A DNA stretch of 64,000 nucleotides from Planctomycetota bacterium (GCA_021413735.1 JAIOPV010000021.1:20048-84047), one strand, 5' to 3'; positions 40,619 through 50,540 are shown, numbered from the stretch's first letter. The notes: generated by a model not told the origin, from the letters alone. Made by a program: numbers and translations.

Positions 40619-43600
40619 ATGCCTACCGAAAAGTTCCTGACATACCGGGGCGACATCAAAGCAGCCGTCGGGGTTGGCGGAAGCCTCGCATTCGTCACCG
40701 TTCACCCTGAAGGTGCGGCGACCGCCCTCTATTGGCTCGACTCCGACAAGCTCACGCTGCAACAGGACGACCTGAAAGTCTGCGGCGGGGTTGCGCTCGC
40801 AGCCGACGGCAACACTGTCTACGTTGCGGGCACGGACCGGCAAATCTACGAGTGCAAGAAGGGCGTCAAGCCTGTCGGCAAGCCGTTCGGCGCAAACATC
40901 GTTGCCATCGTGCCGATCGCCAAGAAGCGCCTCGCCGTTCTCAACGGTAAGCAAATCGACGTCGTTTCGGATGCCGACGGTTCCATCCTTCAAACGCTCG
41001 AACTGCCCGAAGACGGAACGTGCCTCGCCACGGACAAAACGCAGTCGTGGCTCGCGGCCGGCACCAACAAGGGCACCGTCGTCGCCTTCGACGGGCAGGA
41101 CAAGGACGAGTTCGAAGCCGGCGAGCCCGGCAAGCTCCACGAAGGAGCGGTTACCGCGATCATGTTCGAGCCAGAGGAACTGCGGTTCTTCTCGGCTGGT
41201 GCCGACAACAAGCTGTTCACGACGTTCGCCCGTGGCAACCTTGAGCCCGAAGACAAGGGCCGCGCGAACATGCACGAAGATGTGCTGACCGCGATGGTCA
41301 TGGTTCCCGGTGATCGCTTCGTGAGCGGGAGCCGCGATGCGACCCTGAAGAACTGGCCACGCGGCGGCGCGATCAAGCCGAGTACGCTGAAAGACGAATG
41401 TGGCAAGGTCGTCGCGCTGGCGGTGGTCACGGTTTACAATCAGCCACACCTCGCTGCGTGCTGCGAAGACAACACGATTCGCCTCTTCAAGTTGGATGCT
41501 GAAGGCAAGTTCCCCGAGAACCCCAGTTACGCGAAGATTCACGGTGCGGCTGCGTGGGTGAAGAACGAACTCGCCCAACAATACGACGCCAAGCGCCGAG
41601 AGAAGGCGCTGAAAACGCTCTCGGAGTGGAAAGACTCCGCAAGCATCGACATCATCGGCGAACAGATCACCAAAGACCAGGATCCGACGCTGCGCCTCGC
41701 GGCCACGAAGCTGCTCACCGAGAGCGACAATCCGCGTGTCGTGAAGATTCTCGAACGCTCCATCGGGCACGGCGACAGCAAGGTTCGCGTGATGGCGTTC
41801 AACGGTCTGTTCAAGCCGTTGAAGCCCGACCTCGGGCCGATCGACCTCGCGCTCAAGAACGGTCAGGCCGATGTTGGCATTCTCGCGGTGAAGGCACTCG
41901 AACCGCTCGCAAAGACGGACGATCAGGCTCTCACGCGGCTCACGGATGCGTTGAACGCTCCGACGTGGGACGTGCGGAAGGCGGCTCTCGCGTCGCTCGA
42001 AACGGTTTACGCTGCGAAGAGCCCGACCGCAAGCCTCACGGCACTGAACTCCAAGCATGGCGACATTCGCGCACTCGCTCTGACCCGCACGATGGAACGC
42101 GGACTGCTCGAAGACCCCGCGGTTCAGTCCGCGATTCGTCGTCGGCTTGAAGACGAAGACACGGGCGTTCGCAAGGTCGCGTTCCTCCTGTCGGTCACCT
42201 CGAAGCCGCTGCTCGCGAAGGTGCTGCGGGCGGGCGATCAGGAATTGAACCGCCAGATCAACGAGTTGGAGAGGGTCGAGAAGCCGGACAAAGCCGCGCC
42301 TCCGGTGGCGGCGTATGAGAAGGGCGAACTCACCCCCGCGGATTACGACACCCTGCTGCAAGCCACTGCGTCTCGGGCACTCGATACGTGCTTGCGGGGT
42401 GCTCGCGGGCTGGCGGTGCTCGGAGATCCGCGAGCGTTCGGGTTGCTGTTGCAACTGAGCCGTGAGGAGGACGTGAACGCTCGCGTCGAAGTCTGTCGAG
42501 CGATCGCGGCACTCAACGATGAGCGCGCTGTGAACCGGATGCGGTCGATGTTGTTCGACAAGGAAGCGAGCGTTCGCGACGCCGCGTACACCGCGCTTCT
42601 CAAGATCTTCCCCGATTCGTTCTTGGGCGTCGCCGAGGCAGGATTAACGGCTGCGGAAGAAGATATTCGTCGTCGGGGCCTCTCCACGCTGCTTGAGGTG
42701 ATTAAGCGGAAGAAACCGTCGGCTGCCGGCGATCCTGGTTGGGATCTGTTGGTGCGAGCGCTGAACGATAGCGCCCCCGGCGTGCGATCTGAAGCGTTCA
42801 AGTCGTCGCTCAACCTGAAGATCGCTGGCGGTGGTGCCGACACATTGCGGTTCGCGTTGCAGTCCATTCACCCGGACGTACGCCGAGAAGCCCTCACCGA
42901 AGTGATGGCACAGGAGAAAGAGGAGTGGGCCGCGCCGCTGCTGTATGAGTTCTTCAACGACGCTGACTCGGGGCTTCGCAAGGAAGCGTTCGAGTACGCG
43001 ACCAAGAAGAACAAGGAAATCCCGGTTCTGGAAGTGGCTCTCACGTCGCGGTATCCGGATGCCCGCAAACTGGCTGTCGAGGCGCTCATCAAAAAGCACT
43101 CGAAGGCTGCACAGCAAGTGCTGCTGAAGGCGCTCGCCGACGCCGACCGCGAAGTGCGGTTGCTCGCCGTGAATGCGCTGGTCGATGACGACGCGAAGGG
43201 ACCGCTCAAGGAAGCGATGAAGTTGGATCGCTCCGACATTCGCGTTCGTGCGGCGTCGGCGTTGGCTCGCCACGGTGACCCAAGCAGTTACGAGACGCTG
43301 AAAGAACTCGCGACCGCACCCGAACCACAACTGAAAGAGTACGTCTCGGATTGGCGGGACGCTGCCGAGCGTGCCCTGTATGGCCTTGGCGAACTCGGCG
43401 ACACGCAGGCGTTGCCGCACGTCCTGCCACTGATCGACAGCTCGCATTCCGGTATTCGCAAAGCGGCGGCGATGGCGCTCCTGTGGATCGCACGCAACGA
43501 AACGACGGCGGCACTTCGCACGGCGATGCAGCACACCGACCCCGAAGTGAAGTTCCGTGGGGCGCTCGGGCTGGCGTATCTTGGCGACGCCACCGTTGCG

Positions 43601-46600
43601 CCGCTCATCCGTTCGGAAGCGGGCAGCAAGGTGCTAACGCCTGCCGAGCAGTTCACGGCGATGATCGCGCTGGGTGCGGCAGCGGGTGTAGCCGCGACGG
43701 TGTACCTCGACAGTGCCGACGAGAAACTGCGTGATCGGGCGTTGCTGGCGACGCTGCTCCTCGAACTGAAGGACACCGACGGGCAACCCGAGAAGTGCAT
43801 CGAGTGCGTGTCGGCGAAGGGGCCACGGTTCCGCCTCACCGGAGCGCAGGCACTCGAATCATTCGCCGATCCGATCGCGTTCCGGGAGTTCGTCATCAAG
43901 GAAGTGAACGACCGCGGCGACGACACGCCGTGGAAGGTTGCTCCGGAAGTGGTCGATGACCTCGCGAACTTGCTGGCGTTCGCACCGCCGCAGATGAAGG
44001 CTCGCACGGCACTGCTGCTCGGGTTGTTCGACAACAAGGAGCAAGCCGAGTGGAACGCGGCGTGGGCGGTGCATTCGGCACGATTCGCCGCTGACATCCG
44101 CACCGCGAAGGATGCGGCGATGAACGCGGGGGTGCCGGTGGCGTCGAAGCTCACCCCAGAACAGTTGCGTGAACTGGCGTTCGGTGGCTACGTCGGGTTG
44201 GTTCGCGAGCAGGGGGCGAGCGGCGGCGGGCAGCCCATCGGCAAGGTTCGCCAGACCGCCCTGACCCGCATCTTCAAGATCGCCTCGAAGAATCCCGATT
44301 ACGCTCGCTCGGCGCAGCCGGTGCTGGCGCAAGCGATGGGCGACCCGAACCAGGGCGTCCGCACGCAGGCGTTCGACCACCTCCTCGCGCTCGGAATGGA
44401 CAAGGCCGCTCTCGGAGCCGAAGCTCTCGAAGCCGGCTTCACCGATCTCGGCGTGAAGGGGCTTGAACTGCTGACCGATGGCACGTCCGCGAAGAAGGGC
44501 GAGGCGGTTCTTGAACGAGTGATGCTGGCCCGCTCCGATGACCTTTCGATTGAAGCGGCGAAGCTGCTGCGCGACCGGCAGGGCAAGATTCCCACGGCGC
44601 AGAAGGCACTCGACGCGGTTCACGAGCCGATGCGGATTCAGGCGGTCGAGTGGTTGTCGTCGGAATACGAGTCGTCGGACGACGCGAAGAAGGCATTGCG
44701 GGCGGCGGTCGAGTCGCGTTACCGCAAGGTACGTGAGAAGGCCGCATTCGAGTTGGCCGGCAAGAAAGACCTCGCCGCTTACGACGCCCTCGTGAAGTTC
44801 CTCGGCGAAGCGCACGAATCGGCCCGCCAGAACGCGATCATCAACTCGCTCGTGGGATTGGGAGACAAACGCGCCGCCGATGCCTTCCTCGATCGCATTC
44901 AGAACGACGCGGCGGGCACCGCACAGGTCAAGACGCTCATCCGCAGTGCGGCGGGGTTCCGCGTACCCGCGAGTGCCGATCGCCTCCTAGGGTTGCTTGC
45001 GAAGACCAAGGATTTGCAATCTGATGTCTTCACGGCACTGAAGACGATCAGCGGGTTCGATCAGTCGATCGGCGATCCCGAAGACGAGACGCCAGCCGAC
45101 CGTTCGTGGATGAAGAACCAGCATCCGCGGCACGATGTGGTGCTGGCGAAGCTCGCGGAAACGGCGTTCGCCGTGGGGAATGTCGATTACATCACGGCCG
45201 AGTTGCCGCTCATCCGCTGGTCGGAAAGCAACGCCGTCGAGCCGATCCTCGCGACGCTCTGCACGAGTCCGAACGTCGCGCTGCGTGATGCGGCGATTCA
45301 GGCAGCGGGCTGGCGGTTCCGCAAACGCAACGGCTCGGTCGATCCGCTGTTGAGGGCCGTGAAGCACAAGAACCCCGTCACGCAGTTCTACGCAGCGGAG
45401 GCGCTCGCTCGCGGTAAGCGACCCGAGGGGATGCAGGTTCTGCTGTCGGGGATCGAATACCTCGAAGACATGACCCACCGCACGCGGGCGGTGCAGGCTC
45501 TCGGCGAACTCGGCGACCCGCGTGCCGTCGATAAGCTGTTGGCGCTTGCGTCCGAGGACGGCAACCCGCTCCAAGACGCCGCAGCGGAAGCGATCGGTCA
45601 CTTGAAGAAGTCGCCGCAAGCCGACAAGGTTTTCCAAACGCTGGAACGGCTCGCGAAGGGAACCGGCAACGTCGCGCAGCGAGCAATCGTCGGGCTGCGG
45701 TGGTTCGACACACCGGCTGGGTGGGATCTCGTTCGCTCGCGGATGAACGCGAAGGGCGGGCACTACCAGGTTCGCGGCATCAAGCAAACGGTCGCCACGC
45801 AACTCGGGTACAACGACGACCCCGCCACCCGCGAACTGCTGCTGAAAACGATTCGCACCGACGCCGACAACAACCTCGTTTCGGCTGCGTTCCTGAGTGC
45901 TCGCCGACTGTGGGGTCGCGAATCGCTCGATCCGCATTATCAACTGTTGCAGAACTCGAAGACGCAGGCACGCATCAAGGGGCCTGGCGACGAAGAGGAC
46001 GCGGTCGAAGCTGTCGTGAAACGTGGTGATCCGCTGCGAATCATGGAGATTTTCCCGCTCTGTCCCGAGAACATTCAGGAGCAACTGGAGTCGGCATTGC
46101 TCACGCGGCCCGACCTGCCGGTGAAGGAAGCCATCGCGGCGCTCGGTCACGCCGACGACGGCACGGTTCGCCTCGCGACGCGGCTTCTCGGGCGTGTGAA
46201 AGACCCCGATGCCAGCGTGAAGAAGGCCGTCGGCAACACGCTCGAAAAGTGGTGGAAGATCTGGCAGGAAGAGCGCGTGAAGGCCGGCGGCATGGGAGCC
46301 GTCAGCACGGATGACGACGAAGACGACTACGACGATGACGACGATGATTATTACGACGACGATGACGAGGATTACGGCGAGGTCGATACGACCGCACACA
46401 AACGTGGGATCAGCTTGCCGCGACTTGGCGAGTGCGTGCAGAGCTTGCTTCACACAGCGGGTCGAGTGGGCGTGCCCGGGCAAGTGCTCGCTGACATCGC
46501 GAAGTCGCGGCCCGACGACTTCCTCGCCAAGAACATCCGTCTCGAAGCGGTTCGTTGCCTCACGCTGGGAAAGGTCTCCGGTGGCATCCTCGACATTCTC

Positions 46601-47110
46601 GAAGGCTTGACGACTGGCCCCGATGCCGATGTGCGGGTGCTGGCCGCGGAACTCGTCGCTCGTTACGACGCCAAACGTGGTGCGAAACTCGCCGACAAGT
46701 TGCTCTCGGATCGACCGAGTTTCAATCGGCTCGTTGTTGCGAAATCAGTTCACGCTGCTGACGTGGCAAGTGCCGCAAACCAAGTGCATTATCAGCCGGT
46801 CGTGCTGCCGGTGCTGGTCGGCGAGAAGGACGTGAAGACGCTGGCGGCCGTGGCGAAGGATCGGAAGGTGCCCGACGTGGCGCGTCTCGGTGCGGTCGAA
46901 GGGTTGGGCGTGATGGCGATCGAAACGGCCGAGGCTGTGCTGGTGGAGATCGGCACCGCGAAGGACGACGACAAGGAGATTCGCAAGGCCGCGTGGCGGG
47001 CGTTGCGTCGCTCGAAGCGGGCCCGGAAACGCGGGGCGGTGAACACGCTGGCGACGCTGCCGAAGGCTCCGAAAGCGGTGAAGAAACCGAAGACCGACGA
47101 GAAGAAGTAA
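40619..47110 (+). CDS. Giant WD40-like/HEAT-repeat protein of the retron operon
   Basis: The 2163-residue cytosolic protein, the largest gene here, starts with beta-propeller-like repeats (residues about 1-300; VTAIMFEPEELRFFSAGADNKLFTT, AMVMVPGDRFVSGSRDATLKNW). From about 315 to 1890 come dozens of HEAT repeats (DPTLRLAATKLLTESDNPRVVKILER, TRAVQALGELGDPRAVDKLLALASEDGNPLQDAAAEAIG and so on). A very acidic segment (DEDDYDDDDDDYYDDDDEDYGE, about 1898-1919) and another HEAT block follow, with a basic Lys-rich tail. It is a second candidate for the ARM partner of a type XIII-like retron. It has no enzymatic motif I can see. Repeat number and propeller are judged by eye. Confidence 0.85.
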   Translation: MPTEKFLTYRGDIKAAVGVGGSLAFVTVHPEGAATALYWLDSDKLTLQQDDLKVCGGVALAADGNTVYVAGTDRQIYECKKGVKPVGKPFGANIVAIVPIAKKRLAVLNGKQIDVVSDADGSILQTLELPEDGTCLATDKTQSWLAAGTNKGTVVAFDGQDKDEFEAGEPGKLHEGAVTAIMFEPEELRFFSAGADNKLFTTFARGNLEPEDKGRANMHEDVLTAMVMVPGDRFVSGSRDATLKNWPRGGAIKPSTLKDECGKVVALAVVTVYNQPHLAACCEDNTIRLFKLDAEGKFPENPSYAKIHGAAAWVKNELAQQYDAKRREKALKTLSEWKDSASIDIIGEQITKDQDPTLRLAATKLLTESDNPRVVKILERSIGHGDSKVRVMAFNGLFKPLKPDLGPIDLALKNGQADVGILAVKALEPLAKTDDQALTRLTDALNAPTWDVRKAALASLETVYAAKSPTASLTALNSKHGDIRALALTRTMERGLLEDPAVQSAIRRRLEDEDTGVRKVAFLLSVTSKPLLAKVLRAGDQELNRQINELERVEKPDKAAPPVAAYEKGELTPADYDTLLQATASRALDTCLRGARGLAVLGDPRAFGLLLQLSREEDVNARVEVCRAIAALNDERAVNRMRSMLFDKEASVRDAAYTALLKIFPDSFLGVAEAGLTAAEEDIRRRGLSTLLEVIKRKKPSAAGDPGWDLLVRALNDSAPGVRSEAFKSSLNLKIAGGGADTLRFALQSIHPDVRREALTEVMAQEKEEWAAPLLYEFFNDADSGLRKEAFEYATKKNKEIPVLEVALTSRYPDARKLAVEALIKKHSKAAQQVLLKALADADREVRLLAVNALVDDDAKGPLKEAMKLDRSDIRVRAASALARHGDPSSYETLKELATAPEPQLKEYVSDWRDAAERALYGLGELGDTQALPHVLPLIDSSHSGIRKAAAMALLWIARNETTAALRTAMQHTDPEVKFRGALGLAYLGDATVAPLIRSEAGSKVLTPAEQFTAMIALGAAAGVAATVYLDSADEKLRDRALLATLLLELKDTDGQPEKCIECVSAKGPRFRLTGAQALESFADPIAFREFVIKEVNDRGDDTPWKVAPEVVDDLANLLAFAPPQMKARTALLLGLFDNKEQAEWNAAWAVHSARFAADIRTAKDAAMNAGVPVASKLTPEQLRELAFGGYVGLVREQGASGGGQPIGKVRQTALTRIFKIASKNPDYARSAQPVLAQAMGDPNQGVRTQAFDHLLALGMDKAALGAEALEAGFTDLGVKGLELLTDGTSAKKGEAVLERVMLARSDDLSIEAAKLLRDRQGKIPTAQKALDAVHEPMRIQAVEWLSSEYESSDDAKKALRAAVESRYRKVREKAAFELAGKKDLAAYDALVKFLGEAHESARQNAIINSLVGLGDKRAADAFLDRIQNDAAGTAQVKTLIRSAAGFRVPASADRLLGLLAKTKDLQSDVFTALKTISGFDQSIGDPEDETPADRSWMKNQHPRHDVVLAKLAETAFAVGNVDYITAELPLIRWSESNAVEPILATLCTSPNVALRDAAIQAAGWRFRKRNGSVDPLLRAVKHKNPVTQFYAAEALARGKRPEGMQVLLSGIEYLEDMTHRTRAVQALGELGDPRAVDKLLALASEDGNPLQDAAAEAIGHLKKSPQADKVFQTLERLAKGTGNVAQRAIVGLRWFDTPAGWDLVRSRMNAKGGHYQVRGIKQTVATQLGYNDDPATRELLLKTIRTDADNNLVSAAFLSARRLWGRESLDPHYQLLQNSKTQARIKGPGDEEDAVEAVVKRGDPLRIMEIFPLCPENIQEQLESALLTRPDLPVKEAIAALGHADDGTVRLATRLLGRVKDPDASVKKAVGNTLEKWWKIWQEERVKAGGMGAVSTDDDEDDYDDDDDDYYDDDDEDYGEVDTTAHKRGISLPRLGECVQSLLHTAGRVGVPGQVLADIAKSRPDDFLAKNIRLEAVRCLTLGKVSGGILDILEGLTTGPDADVRVLAAELVARYDAKRGAKLADKLLSDRPSFNRLVVAKSVHAADVASAANQVHYQPVVLPVLVGEKDVKTLAAVAKDRKVPDVARLGAVEGLGVMAIETAEAVLVEIGTAKDDDKEIRKAAWRALRRSKRARKRGAVNTLATLPKAPKAVKKPKTDEKK

Positions 47111-47117
47111 TTCGTTT

Positions 47118-47178
47118 CGTTTAGCGCTCGCCCCAGCGGGGCGACGCGGCGGCGTCCCGTTGGGACTGCCGCTAAACG
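47118..47178. repeat. GC-rich double-hairpin repeat, copy 3
   Basis: CGTTTAGCG...CCGCTAAACG outer arms enclose CGCCCCAGCGGGGCG and GTCCCGTTGGGAC hairpins. It is related to 11193-11240 and 17349-17395 and lies between the giant HEAT gene and the SWIM gene. Confidence 0.8.
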
Positions 47179-47205
47179 CGGCGTGCGAACGTATTGGGGT
47201 TCACG

Positions 47206-49071
47206 ATGGCAACCACGACCGAACCAGTCGAAGATACCGGCGAAGTTCCGCCACCGCCGTCAACGGGGGCACAACTCGCCTACGCCGGCGCGAGTCGCGT
47301 TGCGACCACCGGGAACAGTGCCCAGATCGAACTTTTCGGCAACCTCGCACGGCCACCGGTTCGCTTCGAGGGAAAGCTCAAGAACCCGCTGCGGTTCCGC
47401 GAAGCGGTGTCGGCGATGTACACCATCGTCGGTAGCGACTTCCGCTATGCCCCCAAGGATCGCACGCAATACATCGCATACCTGCGGCTGAAGCGAGACG
47501 CGGCTCCGCTCGGAGTGTGGCACGCACAGCAAGCGTACTTCTCGTGGATCTTGCGCAATGACCCCACGGCTCTCGCAATCCTCGATCCAATCGTCAGCGT
47601 TCACCCCGATCAGGTGATGTTCGAGACGTTCGGCAAAGACGAAAGCACATACGCTTGCCTCGCGTTCAAACGAACGGCGTTCGAAGAAGCGGGGTTGCCC
47701 ACGTTCGGCACCACGAACGTCGATTTCAGCGACGCCCTTTACGCGAGTGCTCAGCAAATCCGAGGCTACCGCGACACCAGCTTCGCCATCGGTCAGGACG
47801 GAGCAAAGCCGACCGGCGAGGGTCGCAAGGACACGCTCGAAAAGAAGCTACAAGTGCCCGACTCGTGGCTGCGTGGCTTCCTCCAAGTGCAATCTGCAGC
47901 CACACTGCCGTTCGACCACGTGCGGCTGGCGCCGATGGACCTTTACAACGTCCTGCGGCACCTTCGCATGAACGGCGACCGCAAGGGCAAGAAGCGTGGT
48001 TTGCGGTTCGAGTTGGTGCCCGGTCAACAACCGCGAATTGTGGCCGAGCCGTGGGAAACGGTGTTCACCACAACCGAAGACGTGTTCCGTGGCAAGGCCG
48101 CTCGCCTCGTTCGCGTGTGGGGTCGCCGTCGCCTCATGACGATGAAGCGAATCCTGCCGTTCGTCGAGAGCGTGGATGTGTATCTGCTCGGCAGCGGCCT
48201 TCCGAGCTTCTGGGTCTTCCGTGCTGGTGACATTACTCTCACACTCGGGCTCACGGGTTTCACGAGTGCGAACTGGTCGTCGGCGCTCGGCTTCGACCTG
48301 CTGCTGCCCCGCAAGACGCAGGACGGCGAGCCGACGAAAAAGATCGTCAACTTCTTGAAAGAGAACCGCTGGAAAGCCGACGCCAAGGAACTCGCCAACG
48401 AGACTGGCGTGAAGGGTGCGGGTTTGGTCGAAGCGGTGCAAGTCGGCTGTCAGAACGGCGAGTTGATGTACGACATCGCGAACGGCGTCTACCGCTACCG
48501 ACCGATCACCGATCAACCGCTCGACCTCGCACGCTTGCAGTTCCGCAACATGCGTGAGAAGGTCGCACACGATCTGCTGACACGACGCGGAGCCGTGAAA
48601 ATCCAGAGCGAAAACCGCATCGCCGGCATCGGACTGGAACTGACGGGGCAGGTTTCGGTTGAGGAAGACAAGCGCGATTACCGCCCGCAGATGGTGCTCG
48701 CCGACGAAGGCCAGGTGCGGAAAGTGACCTGCACCTGTGCCGGTTTCCGCAAGCAGGGCATCAAGGCTGGCCCGTGCGTTCACCTGATTGCACTGCGTCT
48801 CGCGTTCGCCGAGAAGGAAGCGAAGAAGTCGAAGAGTGACGACGCCGTGAAGTTCGAGACGCGAGCGTTTGCGAAGCGTGACGGCGAGGTTGAGCATGTC
48901 GTGCAGATTTCGCTCGAACGCGACCGCATCAAGTATCGTTGGGGTTTGTCGGGGCAGGCGATGCGATTGCAGACGATGAAGTTCAATCACGACACCGACG
49001 CCCGTGCCGCGTACTTCACGAAGCTCGCTGAGTTGGACGCGAAAGGTTACCTCGACGCCATTGCAGAGTAA
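47206..49071 (+). CDS. Winged-helix/SWIM zinc-finger protein (retron-associated)
   Basis: The 621-residue protein carries a SWIM zinc finger CxC-x12-CxH with Cys509, Cys511, Cys524 and His526 (CTCAGFRKQGIKAGPCVH). It is preceded at about 380-435 by a winged-helix-like segment (IVNFLKENRWKADAKELANETGVKGAGLVEAVQVG...ELMYDIANGVYRYRPI). The N-terminal 370 residues are of mixed alpha/beta type with no motif I know. SWIM domains bind DNA or proteins. A winged-helix/SWIM protein is, as I recall, the hallmark partner of type XIII retron reverse transcriptases, which fits the neighbouring gene. The start is the ATG at 47206 with GGGG upstream; an in-frame TTG lies four codons earlier. Confidence 0.88.
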   Translation: MATTTEPVEDTGEVPPPPSTGAQLAYAGASRVATTGNSAQIELFGNLARPPVRFEGKLKNPLRFREAVSAMYTIVGSDFRYAPKDRTQYIAYLRLKRDAAPLGVWHAQQAYFSWILRNDPTALAILDPIVSVHPDQVMFETFGKDESTYACLAFKRTAFEEAGLPTFGTTNVDFSDALYASAQQIRGYRDTSFAIGQDGAKPTGEGRKDTLEKKLQVPDSWLRGFLQVQSAATLPFDHVRLAPMDLYNVLRHLRMNGDRKGKKRGLRFELVPGQQPRIVAEPWETVFTTTEDVFRGKAARLVRVWGRRRLMTMKRILPFVESVDVYLLGSGLPSFWVFRAGDITLTLGLTGFTSANWSSALGFDLLLPRKTQDGEPTKKIVNFLKENRWKADAKELANETGVKGAGLVEAVQVGCQNGELMYDIANGVYRYRPITDQPLDLARLQFRNMREKVAHDLLTRRGAVKIQSENRIAGIGLELTGQVSVEEDKRDYRPQMVLADEGQVRKVTCTCAGFRKQGIKAGPCVHLIALRLAFAEKEAKKSKSDDAVKFETRAFAKRDGEVEHVVQISLERDRIKYRWGLSGQAMRLQTMKFNHDTDARAAYFTKLAELDAKGYLDAIAE

Positions 49072-49077
49072 CAGAGT

Positions 49078-49187
49078 TTCACCGCAGAGAACGCAGAGGA
49101 CGCAGAGAGAAAACCGAGTCAATTTCAGCAGCGTGGTTCCGCACTCTCCTGATTTCCTCTGCGTTCTCTGCGTCCTCTGCGGTGAAT
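49078..49187. repeat. Palindrome between the SWIM and reverse transcriptase genes
   Basis: Arm 49078-49110 (TTCACCGCAGAGAACGCAGA...) pairs imperfectly with 49153-49187 (CCTCTGCGTTCTCTGCGTCC...). The ACCGCAGAGAACGCAGAGG motif is a dispersed intergenic repeat in many bacteria, so I do not take it as the retron msd although it precedes the reverse transcriptase. Confidence 0.88.
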
Positions 49188-49205
49188 CCTCCGAATCGAG
49201 CCACC

Positions 49206-50540
49206 ATGACTACCGCCATTGCCACACCGCCGACCGCGACCACCCCCGACCACCAGGTTCTCTGGCGGCTCATCGTGCAAGCCGGGGGCATGAAGGCGTA
49301 CATCGACGGACAGCTCAAAGAAAAGGGCTTCCTCGTCACACGCCGCGACGCCGATAGCATGTCCGACCGCGAAAAGGACAGCTACAAGAAGGCGTTGAAG
49401 CTGGAAGCGGAAGAACGCCGCAAGCTGCGTCGTGAGACGTGGGGCGCGTACAAGGCGAACCACATCGTTCACCTTGGCGAAGGCATCTTCTGGAACGACG
49501 AACTCAAGCACGACAAGTGGGACACACCCAACAGCGAAGAACGCGCTGCCGAGAACGAGTTGCCAGCGCTCGACAAGCCCGAGCAACTGGCCGAGGCACT
49601 TGGCGTCACGATTCCGCAGTTGAAGGGCATGGCGTATCACCGCGATGCCGCGACGAGCCTGCATTATGTGCGGTTCACGATCCCGAAACGCGACGGCACC
49701 GAACGCCCCATCTGGGCACCGAAGAAGCGACTGAAGGCGTCGCAGCGGTGGATTCTGCACAACATCGTCGAGCGGTTGCCGGTTCACGGGGCGGCACAGG
49801 GCTTCCTCGTTGGGCGGTCGATTCTCAGCAACGCGGCTGTGCATGTGAACTCGAAGATCCTGCTGAAGATGGACATCAAAGAGTTCTTCCCAACGGTGTC
49901 GCTGAAGCGAGTGAAGGGCGTGTTCCGGCGTGCCGGGTACCGCGACGGCATCAGCACGTTGCTGGCGTTGATCTGCACGGAAGCGCCGCGTGAAATCGTG
50001 CAGGTCGAAGGCAAGACGTATTACGTTTCGCTCGGACCACGCTGTTTGCCGCAAGGTGCGCCGACAAGCCCGGCCATTACCAACGCTCTGTGCCTGCGGC
50101 TCGACCGTCGGCTTGAGGGACTCGCGAAGAAACTCGGCTGGCGCTACACTCGTTACGCCGACGACATGACGTTTAGCTTGCCGATGGAGCACAAGGGCAA
50201 GCCACGAACCGGCACGATGATCGGCTGCGTGACGCGGATCGTAGCGGCTGAGGGCTTCGAGGTGAAGCAGGAGAAGACCCGCGTTCACCGCACGGGTGGT
50301 CGCCAGAGCGTGACGGGTCTGGTAGTGAACGGCGATGGCACGCCGCGAGTGTCGCGGAAGCTGCGTCGGCAACTGCGGTCAGCGACGCACAAGCTGAAGA
50401 CGGGCAAGCCGCTGCAAGAGGGCGAGACGCTGGCGCGGCTGACGGGTTACGCGGCGTTCGTTTACATGACGAACCCGGAACTGGGGAAGAAGCTGTTGGC
50501 GGATCTGAATGGCGCGAGCGACGGCAAGCCGACAGCGTAA
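49206..50540 (+). CDS. Retron-type reverse transcriptase
   Basis: The 444-residue RNA-directed DNA polymerase carries the diagnostic retron motifs. The NAxxH of region X is NAAVH (209-213), directly before domain A, KMDIKEFFPTV (Asp223). The B segment is LPQGAPTSPAITN. The catalytic YADD is at 317-320 (YTRYADDMTFS). The region Y motif is VTG (369-371) in SVTGLVVN. An N-terminal extension of about 150 residues, helical and charged, precedes the fingers domain. It should make branched msDNA by priming from the guanosine after a1 of the ncRNA at 36874-37126. The ATG at 49206 is used; a GTG at 49182 lies within the upstream palindrome. It is last in a same-strand set with the HEAT and SWIM genes. 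Confidence 0.95.
   Translation: MTTAIATPPTATTPDHQVLWRLIVQAGGMKAYIDGQLKEKGFLVTRRDADSMSDREKDSYKKALKLEAEERRKLRRETWGAYKANHIVHLGEGIFWNDELKHDKWDTPNSEERAAENELPALDKPEQLAEALGVTIPQLKGMAYHRDAATSLHYVRFTIPKRDGTERPIWAPKKRLKASQRWILHNIVERLPVHGAAQGFLVGRSILSNAAVHVNSKILLKMDIKEFFPTVSLKRVKGVFRRAGYRDGISTLLALICTEAPREIVQVEGKTYYVSLGPRCLPQGAPTSPAITNALCLRLDRRLEGLAKKLGWRYTRYADDMTFSLPMEHKGKPRTGTMIGCVTRIVAAEGFEVKQEKTRVHRTGGRQSVTGLVVNGDGTPRVSRKLRRQLRSATHKLKTGKPLQEGETLARLTGYAAFVYMTNPELGKKLLADLNGASDGKPTA

Noticed and set aside
49072..49205. The hairpin directly upstream of the reverse transcriptase as the retron msr-msd
   Set aside because: Its ACCGCAGAGAACGCAGAGG arms are a dispersed repeat type and no a1/a2 pairing or priming AGC stands around it. 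The locus at 36874-37126 has all the expected parts.
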